A stretch of 53,503 nt of DNA. Origin: Dyadobacter fermentans. Its GTDB lineage: Bacteria; Bacteroidota; Bacteroidia; Cytophagales; Spirosomataceae. The stretch is from positions 1-53,503 of the forward strand of contig NZ_JAHXBN010000029.1 in the NCBI RefSeq assembly GCF_019924045.1, given 5' to 3'. The translations under genes were made by a program, and so were the position numbers. Each line of letters opens with the position of its first letter. Positions within the stretch are counted from its first letter, which is position 1. This document shows positions 37,653 to 45,428 of the stretch, one piece after another. Under the pieces are notes generated by a model that did not search any database, had not been told where the DNA came from, and saw only the letters and a program-made list of their open reading frames with translations.

Positions 37653-39231
37653 AGTATGCAATCTTATTCAAATAAAACACATTCCGTCTCCCCCTCGTGT
37701 TCGGATCTCCTGCTGCATTGACAATGCGTTGTTCGCCCCAGGCGAGGTAAAAATTGTCGTACCAGTAGTCGATGTCATCGGTGCTGGTTTTGCGCACTTT
37801 GTCGCCTTCCACGTAAGTCTCATTCGGGATTACGCGGTCGCTGTCGATCACCTGGTTGCCTTTGATGATCTTGCTGCGAATGGCGCCGTTGTGGCTGTAA
37901 ATCAGCTTGGAATTGCCGTTGGTGAAGGTCTGGACCTTGATCTTTTCCTTCAACTCCATGCTTTTTACATTGTCGAAACTAATGCTGTTGTCCCAAAGCA
38001 GGTTGCCGTTCTGATCCACATCCGCAACGACCGCGTGTGTGTACGTGAAGCCGTCGAACACCTGCGAGTTGTAGCCACGGCCTCCGTACATCGGGTTCCA
38101 GAGGTAAGGATTGTAAAGCCCCATACCGAACGGATAACCGTAGCCGCCGTATCCGTAATTGAAACCGCCCATCATGCTCGGGTTCTGGTAACGGTATTCA
38201 GGGTAGAATACTTCGGCCACAAGGAGGAAGTTGTTGGTTTTCGGTACAATATCATGTACAAGCAGCCGGTAGTTCAGTTTCAGGTCGTCGCCGCTTTCCT
38301 TTTTCTTTCTGATACGTTTTTCCATCTTCTCTTGCTGGCGTTCGCTCAGGAAGTTGAAGAAGTTTTTGAAATCGGTAAAACTGTGGTATTTGGTGAAAAC
38401 CGTTTCGTCACCGACGATCTTGCTGATATACAATCCCTGTGACGCTGCCACGGTACTGCTCTGCATATTGCGGTAGCCATAAGTGCCGATCACAATGCGG
38501 ACAGAGTCGTTCAAAACCTGCAAGCGACCACTGAGTAAAGAGAAATCATCTTCCGGGTCCACGGTGACCTGCGTGTAAAGCTCGCCGGTTTCTTCGTAGG
38601 AACGCGCCACGATTTTGGTCTGGCGGCCCTTTTTTACTGCGAAGCAAACATTCACCAAATGCTGCGCGGTATCCACTTCGACCGTCTGAATAGCGTTGGA
38701 ACCTTTAATGGCCGAAGGTAACACCCTGGTTTGCTGCGTGGTAAGCTGGGTGTAGATCAAAACCGGCTCGTTGCGTACCATGCCGGCCATAAAAACGGAA
38801 TAGCCGATCGTTTTGAAATCCGTGATCTCAAAACGATCGACGGTATTGATAGTAAAAGTCTCCACGAAGCCGGGGCCGACATTCACCTTCACAATTTGAT
38901 ATAAAGAGCTCCGGTATTTGCTGAAAAGCAGGAAAACGGCCTGCCCGTCGTAGGAGGAAGCGATGTAATCGAGGTTCGATTCGATCGGGCCATCGATGGA
39001 CCACACCCGTTCGAGGTTCGTATCGAATTTCTGGACATTGAACGTGCCCTTGTCGGGCTTGGAAATGAGCAGTACGCCCTGTTTGCCGAGCGGAACAGCC
39101 TGGTAGGCCGTGTTACCGGGCAAAGGAAGTTCAATCCGTTTCACTCCCTGGGCGAAAACCGGCGTGCCGAGAATGCCCAGGAAGAGTAACGGTAAGACCA
39201 GCCGAAAAACGGATCGCTTATTTTTTGTCAT
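37651..39231 (-). CDS. Secreted protein of unknown function with Gly/Tyr-rich insert
   Basis: A 526-aa exported protein from ATG 39231 (MTKNKRSVF...), with a signal peptide of about 27 residues ending VFAQ. A further in-frame ATG at 39243 is possible. The body looks beta-rich, with repeated short strands and Asp turns, as in WD/propeller-like proteins, but I do not recognise a family. Around residues 351-391 there is a striking Gly/Tyr/Asn/Pro-rich insert (GGFNYGYGGYGYPF, MYGGRGYN). The start overlaps the EVE gene by 14 bp, so it is in the same transcript. Confidence 0.75.
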   Translation of the reverse strand: MTKNKRSVFRLVLPLLFLGILGTPVFAQGVKRIELPLPGNTAYQAVPLGKQGVLLISKPDKGTFNVQKFDTNLERVWSIDGPIESNLDYIASSYDGQAVFLLFSKYRSSLYQIVKVNVGPGFVETFTINTVDRFEITDFKTIGYSVFMAGMVRNEPVLIYTQLTTQQTRVLPSAIKGSNAIQTVEVDTAQHLVNVCFAVKKGRQTKIVARSYEETGELYTQVTVDPEDDFSLLSGRLQVLNDSVRIVIGTYGYRNMQSSTVAASQGLYISKIVGDETVFTKYHSFTDFKNFFNFLSERQQEKMEKRIRKKKESGDDLKLNYRLLVHDIVPKTNNFLLVAEVFYPEYRYQNPSMMGGFNYGYGGYGYPFGMGLYNPYLWNPMYGGRGYNSQVFDGFTYTHAVVADVDQNGNLLWDNSISFDNVKSMELKEKIKVQTFTNGNSKLIYSHNGAIRSKIIKGNQVIDSDRVIPNETYVEGDKVRKTSTDDIDYWYDNFYLAWGEQRIVNAAGDPNTRGRRNVFYLNKIAY

Positions 39232-39631
39232 GTGCCAAAGCAACGATATGGTCGAATTCTTCGCGTTTGACCGGTACGACCGACAGTCGCGACAAACGGA
39301 CGAGGTCCATTTGTTTCAGGAGCTCGTCCTTCTTGATCTGTGCAAGTGTAACGGTGTTCGGAAACTTCTCAACGGGAACGAGATTCACCACCACCCATCC
39401 CGGCTCTTCGGTAGTAGGGTCGGGGTAATGTTCCTTTGAAACCTTGGCAAGCCCAACGACCTCCTTGCCCTCATTGCTGTGGTAGAACAGCACGAGATCG
39501 CCCACTTTCATCGCCATCAGGTTATTGCGCGCGGCGTAGTTGCGAACGCCGTCCCACATGCCTTCACCCTCGGCAACGAGGTGGTCCCAGGAGTATTTAA
39601 ATGGTTCTGATTTTACAAGCCAATGGTTCAT
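39218..39631 (-). CDS. EVE domain protein
   Basis: A 137-aa protein that is almost entirely an EVE domain, a PUA-like fold which in known cases reads modified bases in DNA or RNA. The family opening MNHWLVKSEPFKYSWDHL, then GVRNYAARNNL and GDLVLFYHSNEGKEVVGLA, is clear. In this window it lies amid housekeeping genes, and no restriction or modification gene is near, so a role in RNA modification biology is as likely as defence. It is 54 bp downstream of menB. Confidence 0.92.
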   Translation of the reverse strand: MNHWLVKSEPFKYSWDHLVAEGEGMWDGVRNYAARNNLMAMKVGDLVLFYHSNEGKEVVGLAKVSKEHYPDPTTEEPGWVVVNLVPVEKFPNTVTLAQIKKDELLKQMDLVRLSRLSVVPVKREEFDHIVALAHDKK

Positions 39632-39685
39632 TCAGTGAGTCTTTGTAATGATTATGAGTTAAAATGTTAATCTTTCCCGACTAAA

Positions 39686-40510
39686 TCAAGGGAATTTCGG
39701 GAATTTGCTGAAATCCGGCTTTCTTTTCTCCAAAAACGAGCGCTGTCCTTCTTTCGCTTCCTCACTGAGGTAGTAAAGCAACGTTGCATTACCTGCCAGC
39801 TCCTGGATACCGGCTTGTCCGTCGAGCTCCGCATTGAATGCACTTTTGAGCATACGGATAGACAGCGGGCTTTTTTCCTGAATTTTCTTTGCCCATTCCA
39901 AAGTTACCGGTTCCAGTTGCTCCAAGGGAACGACTTTGTTCACGAGCCCCATTTGCAACGCTTCATCGGCGTCATACTGGTCGCAGAGGAACCATATTTC
40001 GCGTGCTTTTTTCTGGCCTACCACGCGGGCAAGGTACGACGCGCCGAAGCCGCCATCGAAGCTGCCGACTTTCGGGCCGGTTTGTCCGAAACGTGCATTG
40101 TCGGCTGCGATCGAAATATCGCAGATCACGTGCAGCACGTGGCCGCCGCCGATCGCCCAGCCAGCCACCATCGCGATAACCGCCTTGGGAATAGAGCGGA
40201 TCATTTTTTGCAGGTCGAGCACGTTCAAACGCGGTACATGGTCGTCGCCGATGTATCCGCCGTGGCCCCGTACCGACTGGTCGCCGCCGGAACAGAATGC
40301 TTTGCCGCCTTCGCCGGTCAGGATAATGACGTCGATCCGGGGATCTTCGCGGCAAATGTGCATCGCGTCGATCATTTCAGTGACCGTAAGCGGGGTAAAC
40401 GCGTTATGCTTGTGCGGGCGGTTAATGCTGATTTTGGCAATTCCTTCGTGAAGTGTAAAGAGAATTTCTTCGTATTCTTTAATGGTTTCCCATTGAACTG
40501 TACTGGACAT
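39686..40510 (-). CDS. menB: 1,4-dihydroxy-2-naphthoyl-CoA synthase
   Basis: Crotonase-family enzyme closing the second ring in menaquinone biosynthesis. The 274-aa protein has the typical MenB signatures: [30 protein letters not shown] and [23 protein letters not shown]. Length is normal. It is divergent from menE, so two steps of the same pathway share a 185-bp intergenic region. The remaining men genes are not in this window. Confidence 0.96.
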   Translation of the reverse strand: MSSTVQWETIKEYEEILFTLHEGIAKISINRPHKHNAFTPLTVTEMIDAMHICREDPRIDVIILTGEGGKAFCSGGDQSVRGHGGYIGDDHVPRLNVLDLQKMIRSIPKAVIAMVAGWAIGGGHVLHVICDISIAADNARFGQTGPKVGSFDGGFGASYLARVVGQKKAREIWFLCDQYDADEALQMGLVNKVVPLEQLEPVTLEWAKKIQEKSPLSIRMLKSAFNAELDGQAGIQELAGNATLLYYLSEEAKEGQRSFLEKRKPDFSKFPKFP

Positions 40511-40695
40511 AAATCAGATTGGTAAGATTGGAATAAATGGCAGTGCCCGACGGGAAATGTCACCGTTAAGTATTGCCCGAATGCGCGAAATTACTCATTG
40601 TTTGGGTTAGGTTCAAAAACAAATGAATAACTTTCCACCGCAGTAAAAACGGGCTATTCGCAACCGGGAACAATGAATCCGCAGAAATTACAGGT

Positions 40696-41763
40696 ATGAT
40701 CTGGACAACGGGCAAAACGCATTGGCAAACGCAGAAACGGCCGCGAAATCCCTATTTCGCACAGGCTTACGACTTTATGGGAAGGTGGCTTGAAGGCAGC
40801 AGGGAGTTTGTGCTCCATACCTCCGGCTCCACAGGCATGCCCAAGCCTATTACCGTCACGCGCAGGCAACTGGAAGCGAGTGCGGCTATGACGGGCAAGG
40901 CGCTGGCGCTCGGGAGCGGGACGCGCGCACTCGTATGCCTGAATGTAGGCTACATTGCCGGGCTGATGATGCTCGTCCGGGGATTGGAGCTGGGTTGGGA
41001 ACTGACCGTCACGGAGCCCACGTCGAACCCGCTGAATGGCCTGGATACTGTGGATTTCGACTTTGTGGCCATGGTACCCATGCAATTGCAGGCGATCCTG
41101 GAAAGTCCGGCGACGGCCGGCCAGGTGGGCAAGCTGGGTAAGATACTCCTCGGTGGGGCGCCGGTGAATCTGGCATTGGCGGGCAGGATTAAAGCGCTGA
41201 ACGTCCCCGTTTTCCAAAGCTACGGTATGACGGAAACCGTTTCCCACGTCGCATTGAAGGCTTTGAACGGGCCGGAGGCGAGCGATTCATATGTGTTTCT
41301 GCCGGGAATTGACTTTGGTACGGACGAGCGGGGCTGCCTGTTTGTATCCGGGGCTGTTACTGGTGGACAAAAGGTGCAGACTAATGACCTGGTGCAACTC
41401 GTGGAAGGCGGATTTGAGTGGATAGGGAGGGCGGATAATGTGATCAATTCCGGCGGTGTGAAAATTGTACTGGATCAGGCAGATCGGCGGATCGCACGGG
41501 TTTTCCATGATTTGGGTATTCCAAATGCATTTTTCTGCTGGTGGGAACCCGATGAAAAACTGGGACAGAAGCTCGTGCTGGTGGTTGAAAATGCATTGGA
41601 TAATATGCCGGATGAGAAGCTCCCGGCAGAAATTAGAAGCCGTGTTTCGACCTATGAAAACCCGAAACATATTTACTTTGCAGAAGCGTTTGCCAAAACA
41701 GCTACCGACAAAGTAGACAAGCGCGCCACATTTCAACAGTTTTTTAATATTCCGAATGGATAA
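40696..41763 (+). CDS. menE: o-succinylbenzoate-CoA ligase-like AMP-binding protein
   Basis: Activates o-succinylbenzoate as its AMP ester and transfers it to CoA, the step before MenB. The 355-aa protein is short compared with Bacillus MenE (about 480 aa), as in other Bacteroidota: it lacks most of the N-terminal subdomain. Motifs seen: the P-loop HTSGSTGMPKP (41-51), YGMTETVSHVALK, FEWIGRADNVINSGGVKI and the C-terminal TATDKVDKR with the catalytic Lys. The start of the next gene overlaps its end by 8 bp. MenE identity rests on motifs plus the divergent menB. Confidence 0.85.
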   Translation: MIWTTGKTHWQTQKRPRNPYFAQAYDFMGRWLEGSREFVLHTSGSTGMPKPITVTRRQLEASAAMTGKALALGSGTRALVCLNVGYIAGLMMLVRGLELGWELTVTEPTSNPLNGLDTVDFDFVAMVPMQLQAILESPATAGQVGKLGKILLGGAPVNLALAGRIKALNVPVFQSYGMTETVSHVALKALNGPEASDSYVFLPGIDFGTDERGCLFVSGAVTGGQKVQTNDLVQLVEGGFEWIGRADNVINSGGVKIVLDQADRRIARVFHDLGIPNAFFCWWEPDEKLGQKLVLVVENALDNMPDEKLPAEIRSRVSTYENPKHIYFAEAFAKTATDKVDKRATFQQFFNIPNG

Positions 41764-42529
41764 AAATCTTCAAATACCCGGTCAGTATATTGTTCGCTAT
41801 CAGACAGCTCCGGTAGTTCCGGCCCCGTTTGCCCATTTCTACACTTTGAAACTCGATATTCAGTCGGCTGACGATCTGCGCGTAGATTTCGACATTATTT
41901 ACAACGACCGCTTAGAACTGACGGACGACGAAATTTACGATGAAGGTTTTTCCAAGGACGACGATTATAAATGGAAGGGCGCTTTGCCGGCGGTTTGGAT
42001 CAATGAGTTTCGGGAGATTTTCACCAGTTCTAAAACCATTCGCAAACGTGAGGAGAGTGAGTACGAAGATTTTATTGAGATAGAACTGGAAGAGAACGGC
42101 AAATACGTTACGATTTACCCGGTTGATAAGGAGCGCTGGTCTTACTTTTTGCAGGAAATGATGCAGGCGATCTTCGAAACTGCCGGTCGCGAAAAGCCTT
42201 TTGAACTCACTTATCTTGACATTGAAAATGATAGTAAAACGACCATCGATCTGAGAGCGTCGTTCGGTAAAAAGGAATTTACATTAAGCAAAAATGGCGG
42301 TACTGCCCGTAAACTGCATTGGGATCAATTGCAAAAAATAATGGATACAGTTTACAAAGCTGAATTCGTAGCTGACAATGCATCTGAGAACCGCCCGACC
42401 AAACGCGGTAAATACCTTACAGCAGGCGATGGCCTGTGGTATCAGATGGGTGTTGCGGTTTTGGAAACCACTTCCAAAAGTAAAGACCTCGCGAAGATCG
42501 AGGCATTGTTCAACACGCTGTCGAGATAA
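41756..42529 (+). CDS. Protein of unknown function coupled to menE
   Basis: A 257-aa soluble protein with no signal peptide or membrane segment, and I do not recognise a family. It is acidic, with alternating strands in the N-terminal half (YTLKLDIQSADDLRVDFDIIY, LTDDEIYDEG). Its start lies inside menE (8-bp overlap), so the two are translated together. A direct role in menaquinone synthesis is not indicated by any motif. It converges on the XRE regulator gene with a 3-bp gap. Confidence 0.75.
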   Translation: MDKNLQIPGQYIVRYQTAPVVPAPFAHFYTLKLDIQSADDLRVDFDIIYNDRLELTDDEIYDEGFSKDDDYKWKGALPAVWINEFREIFTSSKTIRKREESEYEDFIEIELEENGKYVTIYPVDKERWSYFLQEMMQAIFETAGREKPFELTYLDIENDSKTTIDLRASFGKKEFTLSKNGGTARKLHWDQLQKIMDTVYKAEFVADNASENRPTKRGKYLTAGDGLWYQMGVAVLETTSKSKDLAKIEALFNTLSR

Positions 42530-42532
42530 CAG

Positions 42533-43639
42533 TTACTGACGGTACTGGTTCAGCTCCATTTGCAACTCATCTACGAGTTGAGCTACCCGTTCGAGTGAAG
42601 GCTGAGGCACAGGCATTTGCGCGCTTATGAAAGCCTTCACTTCCCATACTTCCAGCACATCCTGTAAAGGAATTTCCAGCTCCGCAATCTCTGCATTGTC
42701 CGACGTAAGCAGCAAAACCCCCGCCGTTTTCACCTGGTTGAATACATTTCTGTAAATCAATCCATGGTTTCTGAGCAGGAAAACATACTGCATACCGTCC
42801 TTGATGTCATACCAATTGCGAATGAAAGTACCCACGAGTATGGAGCCGGGGTAGGCGAAGTCCTCGCCGCTTTCAAATGCGCGGTAATAGCCTGAAGGCA
42901 GATTCGGCAACTGGAAAAGCGGCAGCGAGTTTAGATAACCCGGATTCTGAAAATGGGCTATGTATTCGGCCTGTTTGTTGCGCGCTACCCATTGAATGGT
43001 CGGGAAGTGCTGCGCGGGCGGCTCTACCGCCGCATTGAATTGCGGGGTCTGGTATTGGTTGTTGAATGTAGGCAAACCGGCGCCTGGCTGAGATGCAGGT
43101 TGCTGCTGCATCGCGGCAGGTTTGTGGGCAGGAGGCTGCTGATATGCCGGTTGCTGAAATACCTCCTGCTGAGCCGCCTGTCTGGCCGCGTCTGGCCGAA
43201 CGACCTCCGGCTGAGGAGTTTCTCCGCTAATGGGTTTCAAATTGATCTGCCGCGAAACTTGCCGTAATGGCTGCTCCGGTTGCTGGTATGTTTCAATGAT
43301 TTTAGACAGCGGCTGCGGCTCCGTGTACCCGGGTGTACGCGTAGGCGTGGGTTGGGGCATGGTGCCGGAGTGGGAAACCGTCATTTGCCGCGAGGTTGTC
43401 AGCGGAAGCGACATTTCGGGTGTTTCCCTTAGTTTTCGCAAATCGTTTTTTAGCAAATTATCCACGCTAACGCCGAACGCGGCGGCCATATTTTTGAGAT
43501 TAGTAAGGTTAGGATTGGCCCTTGCTTCTTCGTAAGCTCCCAGTAACGATCTCTTGATCGCTATCTTACGGGCAAACTGCTCCTGCGTCAGGCCGTTCAG
43601 CCTTCTGAGATACTTGATGTTGTTGCTGACGATGCTCAT
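42533..43639 (-). CDS. XRE-family transcriptional regulator with S24/LexA-like C-terminal region
   Basis: A 368-aa protein. Residues 1-65 are a helix-turn-helix of the Xre/Cro type (NIKYLRRLNGLTQEQFARKIAIKRSLLGAYEEARANPNL). A long Pro/Gln-rich linker (about 95-210) follows. The C-terminal region (about 235-345) resembles the LexA/S24 peptidase fold (YRAFESGEDFAYPGSILVGTFI, VFLLRNHGLIYRNVF), but the Ser-Met of the GDSMxP motif and the catalytic Lys are not evident, so it is likely non-cleaving and used for sensing or dimerisation. Targets are unknown. The region upstream is the repeat array at 43721-43835. Confidence 0.85.
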   Translation of the reverse strand: MSIVSNNIKYLRRLNGLTQEQFARKIAIKRSLLGAYEEARANPNLTNLKNMAAAFGVSVDNLLKNDLRKLRETPEMSLPLTTSRQMTVSHSGTMPQPTPTRTPGYTEPQPLSKIIETYQQPEQPLRQVSRQINLKPISGETPQPEVVRPDAARQAAQQEVFQQPAYQQPPAHKPAAMQQQPASQPGAGLPTFNNQYQTPQFNAAVEPPAQHFPTIQWVARNKQAEYIAHFQNPGYLNSLPLFQLPNLPSGYYRAFESGEDFAYPGSILVGTFIRNWYDIKDGMQYVFLLRNHGLIYRNVFNQVKTAGVLLLTSDNAEIAELEIPLQDVLEVWEVKAFISAQMPVPQPSLERVAQLVDELQMELNQYRQ

Positions 43640-43720
43640 AGTACAACCGATCCGTTAAACTGCCTACTAATTAGACAAATCTTTTAGTAAAAAACGAATT
43701 GAGCAACTTTCTTTTTTTAC

Positions 43721-43835
43721 TTCGGCAATCGGCTGTCGGCTTTCGGCTTTTGTAAATCCGCATTTTGCCTATGGCAGACAACTAGCGTCGGGTTCTTAAA
43801 ACCTCACAACCAAAAGCCGACGGCCGACAGCCTAC
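43721..43835. repeat. Intergenic inverted array of 7-nt units (TCGGCT/AGCCGA type)
   Basis: Left arm: TTCGGCA, ATCGGCT, GTCGGCT, TTCGGCT at 43721-43748. Right arm: AGCCGAC, GGCCGAC, AGCCTAC at 43815-43835. A spacer of 66 nt separates them. The right arm overlaps the folD stop (43832-43834). The longest paired stretch is about 22 nt with two mismatches. Confidence 0.85.
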
Positions 43836-44713
43836 CTATAAATTTCCTTTTTAGCAGCCTTAAAAGTGTTGGTCAGCAAACCGCAGATGGTCATTAGTCC
43901 CACACCACCGGGAACGGGCGTAATGTAGCTTGATTTCGGTGCCACATCGTTGAAATCGACATCGCCTTTGATCGAGAAACCGCTCTTTTTGCTAGCATCG
44001 GCCACGCGGGTAATACCCACGTCCACCACTACGGCACCCTCTTTGATATAATCAGCCTTCACGAATTCCGGACGGCCCAATGCGACGATCAGGATGTCGG
44101 CCGACTGGCAGATCTCTTTCAGGTTTTGTGTTTTACTGTGCGTAATTGTCACAGTGCAGTTACCCGGATAGGTATTACGCTGCATGAGAATGCTCATGGG
44201 CAGGCCCACAATCTGGCTGCGGCCGATTACCACGCAATGTTTGCCACTCGTTTCGATTCCCGCACGGATCAGCATTTCCAGGATACCAAATGGCGTAGCG
44301 GAAATGTAAGCGGGCAATCCTTTACACATTCTGCCGACGTTAATCGGGTGGAAACCGTCTACGTCTTTCGCAGGGTTCACGGCTTCCATTACCGTGTTTT
44401 CGGAAATGTGTTTCGGCAACGGCAGCTGCACGATAAAGCCATCCACATCGGGGTCATTGTTCAGCGATTCTACCGCTTCGAGGAGTTGCGCCTCGGTAAT
44501 GTCCGCTTCGAAGCGCAGCAGGGTAGAGGTGAACCCGATTTCTTCGCAACTGCGGATTTTGGAAGCCACGTAAGTTTCGCTGGCGCCATCCTGGCCTACG
44601 AGTATCGCGGCCAAATGCGGTTTCTTACCACCGCCGGCGACCCATTGTTCAACCTCGGCCTTGATTTCAGATTTTATTTGGGAAGAAATAGCTTTCCCGT
44701 CGAGTAGTTGCAT
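43832..44713 (-). CDS. folD: Bifunctional methylenetetrahydrofolate dehydrogenase/cyclohydrolase
   Basis: Cytoplasmic enzyme oxidising 5,10-methylene-THF to methenyl-THF and hydrolysing it to 10-formyl-THF, feeding purine synthesis and fMet. The 293-aa protein has typical motifs: [14 protein letters not shown] with the catalytic Lys, [12 protein letters not shown], the NADP loop [10 protein letters not shown] and the ending [16 protein letters not shown]. It follows the sirtuin gene by 2 bp. The terminal repeat array overlaps its stop. Confidence 0.97.
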   Translation of the reverse strand: MQLLDGKAISSQIKSEIKAEVEQWVAGGGKKPHLAAILVGQDGASETYVASKIRSCEEIGFTSTLLRFEADITEAQLLEAVESLNNDPDVDGFIVQLPLPKHISENTVMEAVNPAKDVDGFHPINVGRMCKGLPAYISATPFGILEMLIRAGIETSGKHCVVIGRSQIVGLPMSILMQRNTYPGNCTVTITHSKTQNLKEICQSADILIVALGRPEFVKADYIKEGAVVVDVGITRVADASKKSGFSIKGDVDFNDVAPKSSYITPVPGGVGLMTICGLLTNTFKAAKKEIYR

Positions 44714-44715
44714 TA

Positions 44716-45405
44716 TTATTCAGCTAGTAAATATTTCTTGATCAAAGTTTGCATTCCGGTCGTGGCCTTTTCCTGGATGAAAACCATGTTGGATTTCAAG
44801 GTAATGTCCGGTTTGTTCGGATCTACAATGTAAATACGCTTGCCGATGGGAACATAATGAACGAGCCCGGCGGCGGGGTAAACTGCGAGGGACGTGCCGA
44901 TCACCAGGAACATATCCGCCTGTTCGGTCACATCCACGGCCACTTCCATCATGGGCACTTCTTCGCCGAACCATACGATGTGTGGCCGCAACTGGCTGCC
45001 CAACTCGCACAAATCGCCTGTTTTCAGCTCCCAGCCGGTCATTTCATAAACCAGCTTCGGATCTTTTGTGCTCCGCGATTTGAAAAGCTCTCCATGCAAA
45101 TGGATCACTTTCGAGGAGCCCGCAAGTTCATGCAGGTTGTCGACGTTCTGCGTCACGATCGTCACATCGAAGTGCTTTTCCAGCTCAGCCAGCGCATAAT
45201 GCGCCGCATTAGGCTTCACATCCGCCGCCTGTTTCCTGCGCTGATTATAGAAATCCAGCACGAGCTCCTGGTTACGGATCCAGGCCTCGGGCGTAGCGAC
45301 GTCCTCAATGCGGTAATTATCCCAAAGCCCATTATTGTCTCTAAAAGTACTGATCCCGCTCTCAGCGCTGATCCCTGCTCCGGAAAGTACAACCAGTTTT
45401 TTCAT
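44716..45405 (-). CDS. cobB: SIR2-family NAD-dependent protein deacylase, zinc site lost
   Basis: A 229-aa sirtuin removing acyl groups from protein lysines at the cost of NAD. Motifs: [16 protein letters not shown] at 10-25, [13 protein letters not shown], catalytic His104 in HLHGE. Tyr53-x-x-Arg56 (YNQR) is the class III signature for succinyl/malonyl groups. The zinc-binding Cys pairs are not conserved: the first site reads KSRSTKD (Ser112), and only Cys133 remains in the second. This is a known Bacteroidota variant as far as I recall. It sits between topA (23 bp) and folD (2 bp). Confidence 0.9.
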   Translation of the reverse strand: MKKLVVLSGAGISAESGISTFRDNNGLWDNYRIEDVATPEAWIRNQELVLDFYNQRRKQAADVKPNAAHYALAELEKHFDVTIVTQNVDNLHELAGSSKVIHLHGELFKSRSTKDPKLVYEMTGWELKTGDLCELGSQLRPHIVWFGEEVPMMEVAVDVTEQADMFLVIGTSLAVYPAAGLVHYVPIGKRIYIVDPNKPDITLKSNMVFIQEKATTGMQTLIKKYLLAE

Positions 45406-45428
45406 GGGCTTCTTCGTTTTATGTGTGT

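Noticed and set aside
39218..39631. EVE protein as part of a restriction system
   Set aside because: It is a stand-alone domain with no nuclease or methylase partner nearby.
44716..45405. SIR2 defence protein
   Set aside because: It is a single-domain deacylase between topA and folD, not a fused or effector-linked defence sirtuin.
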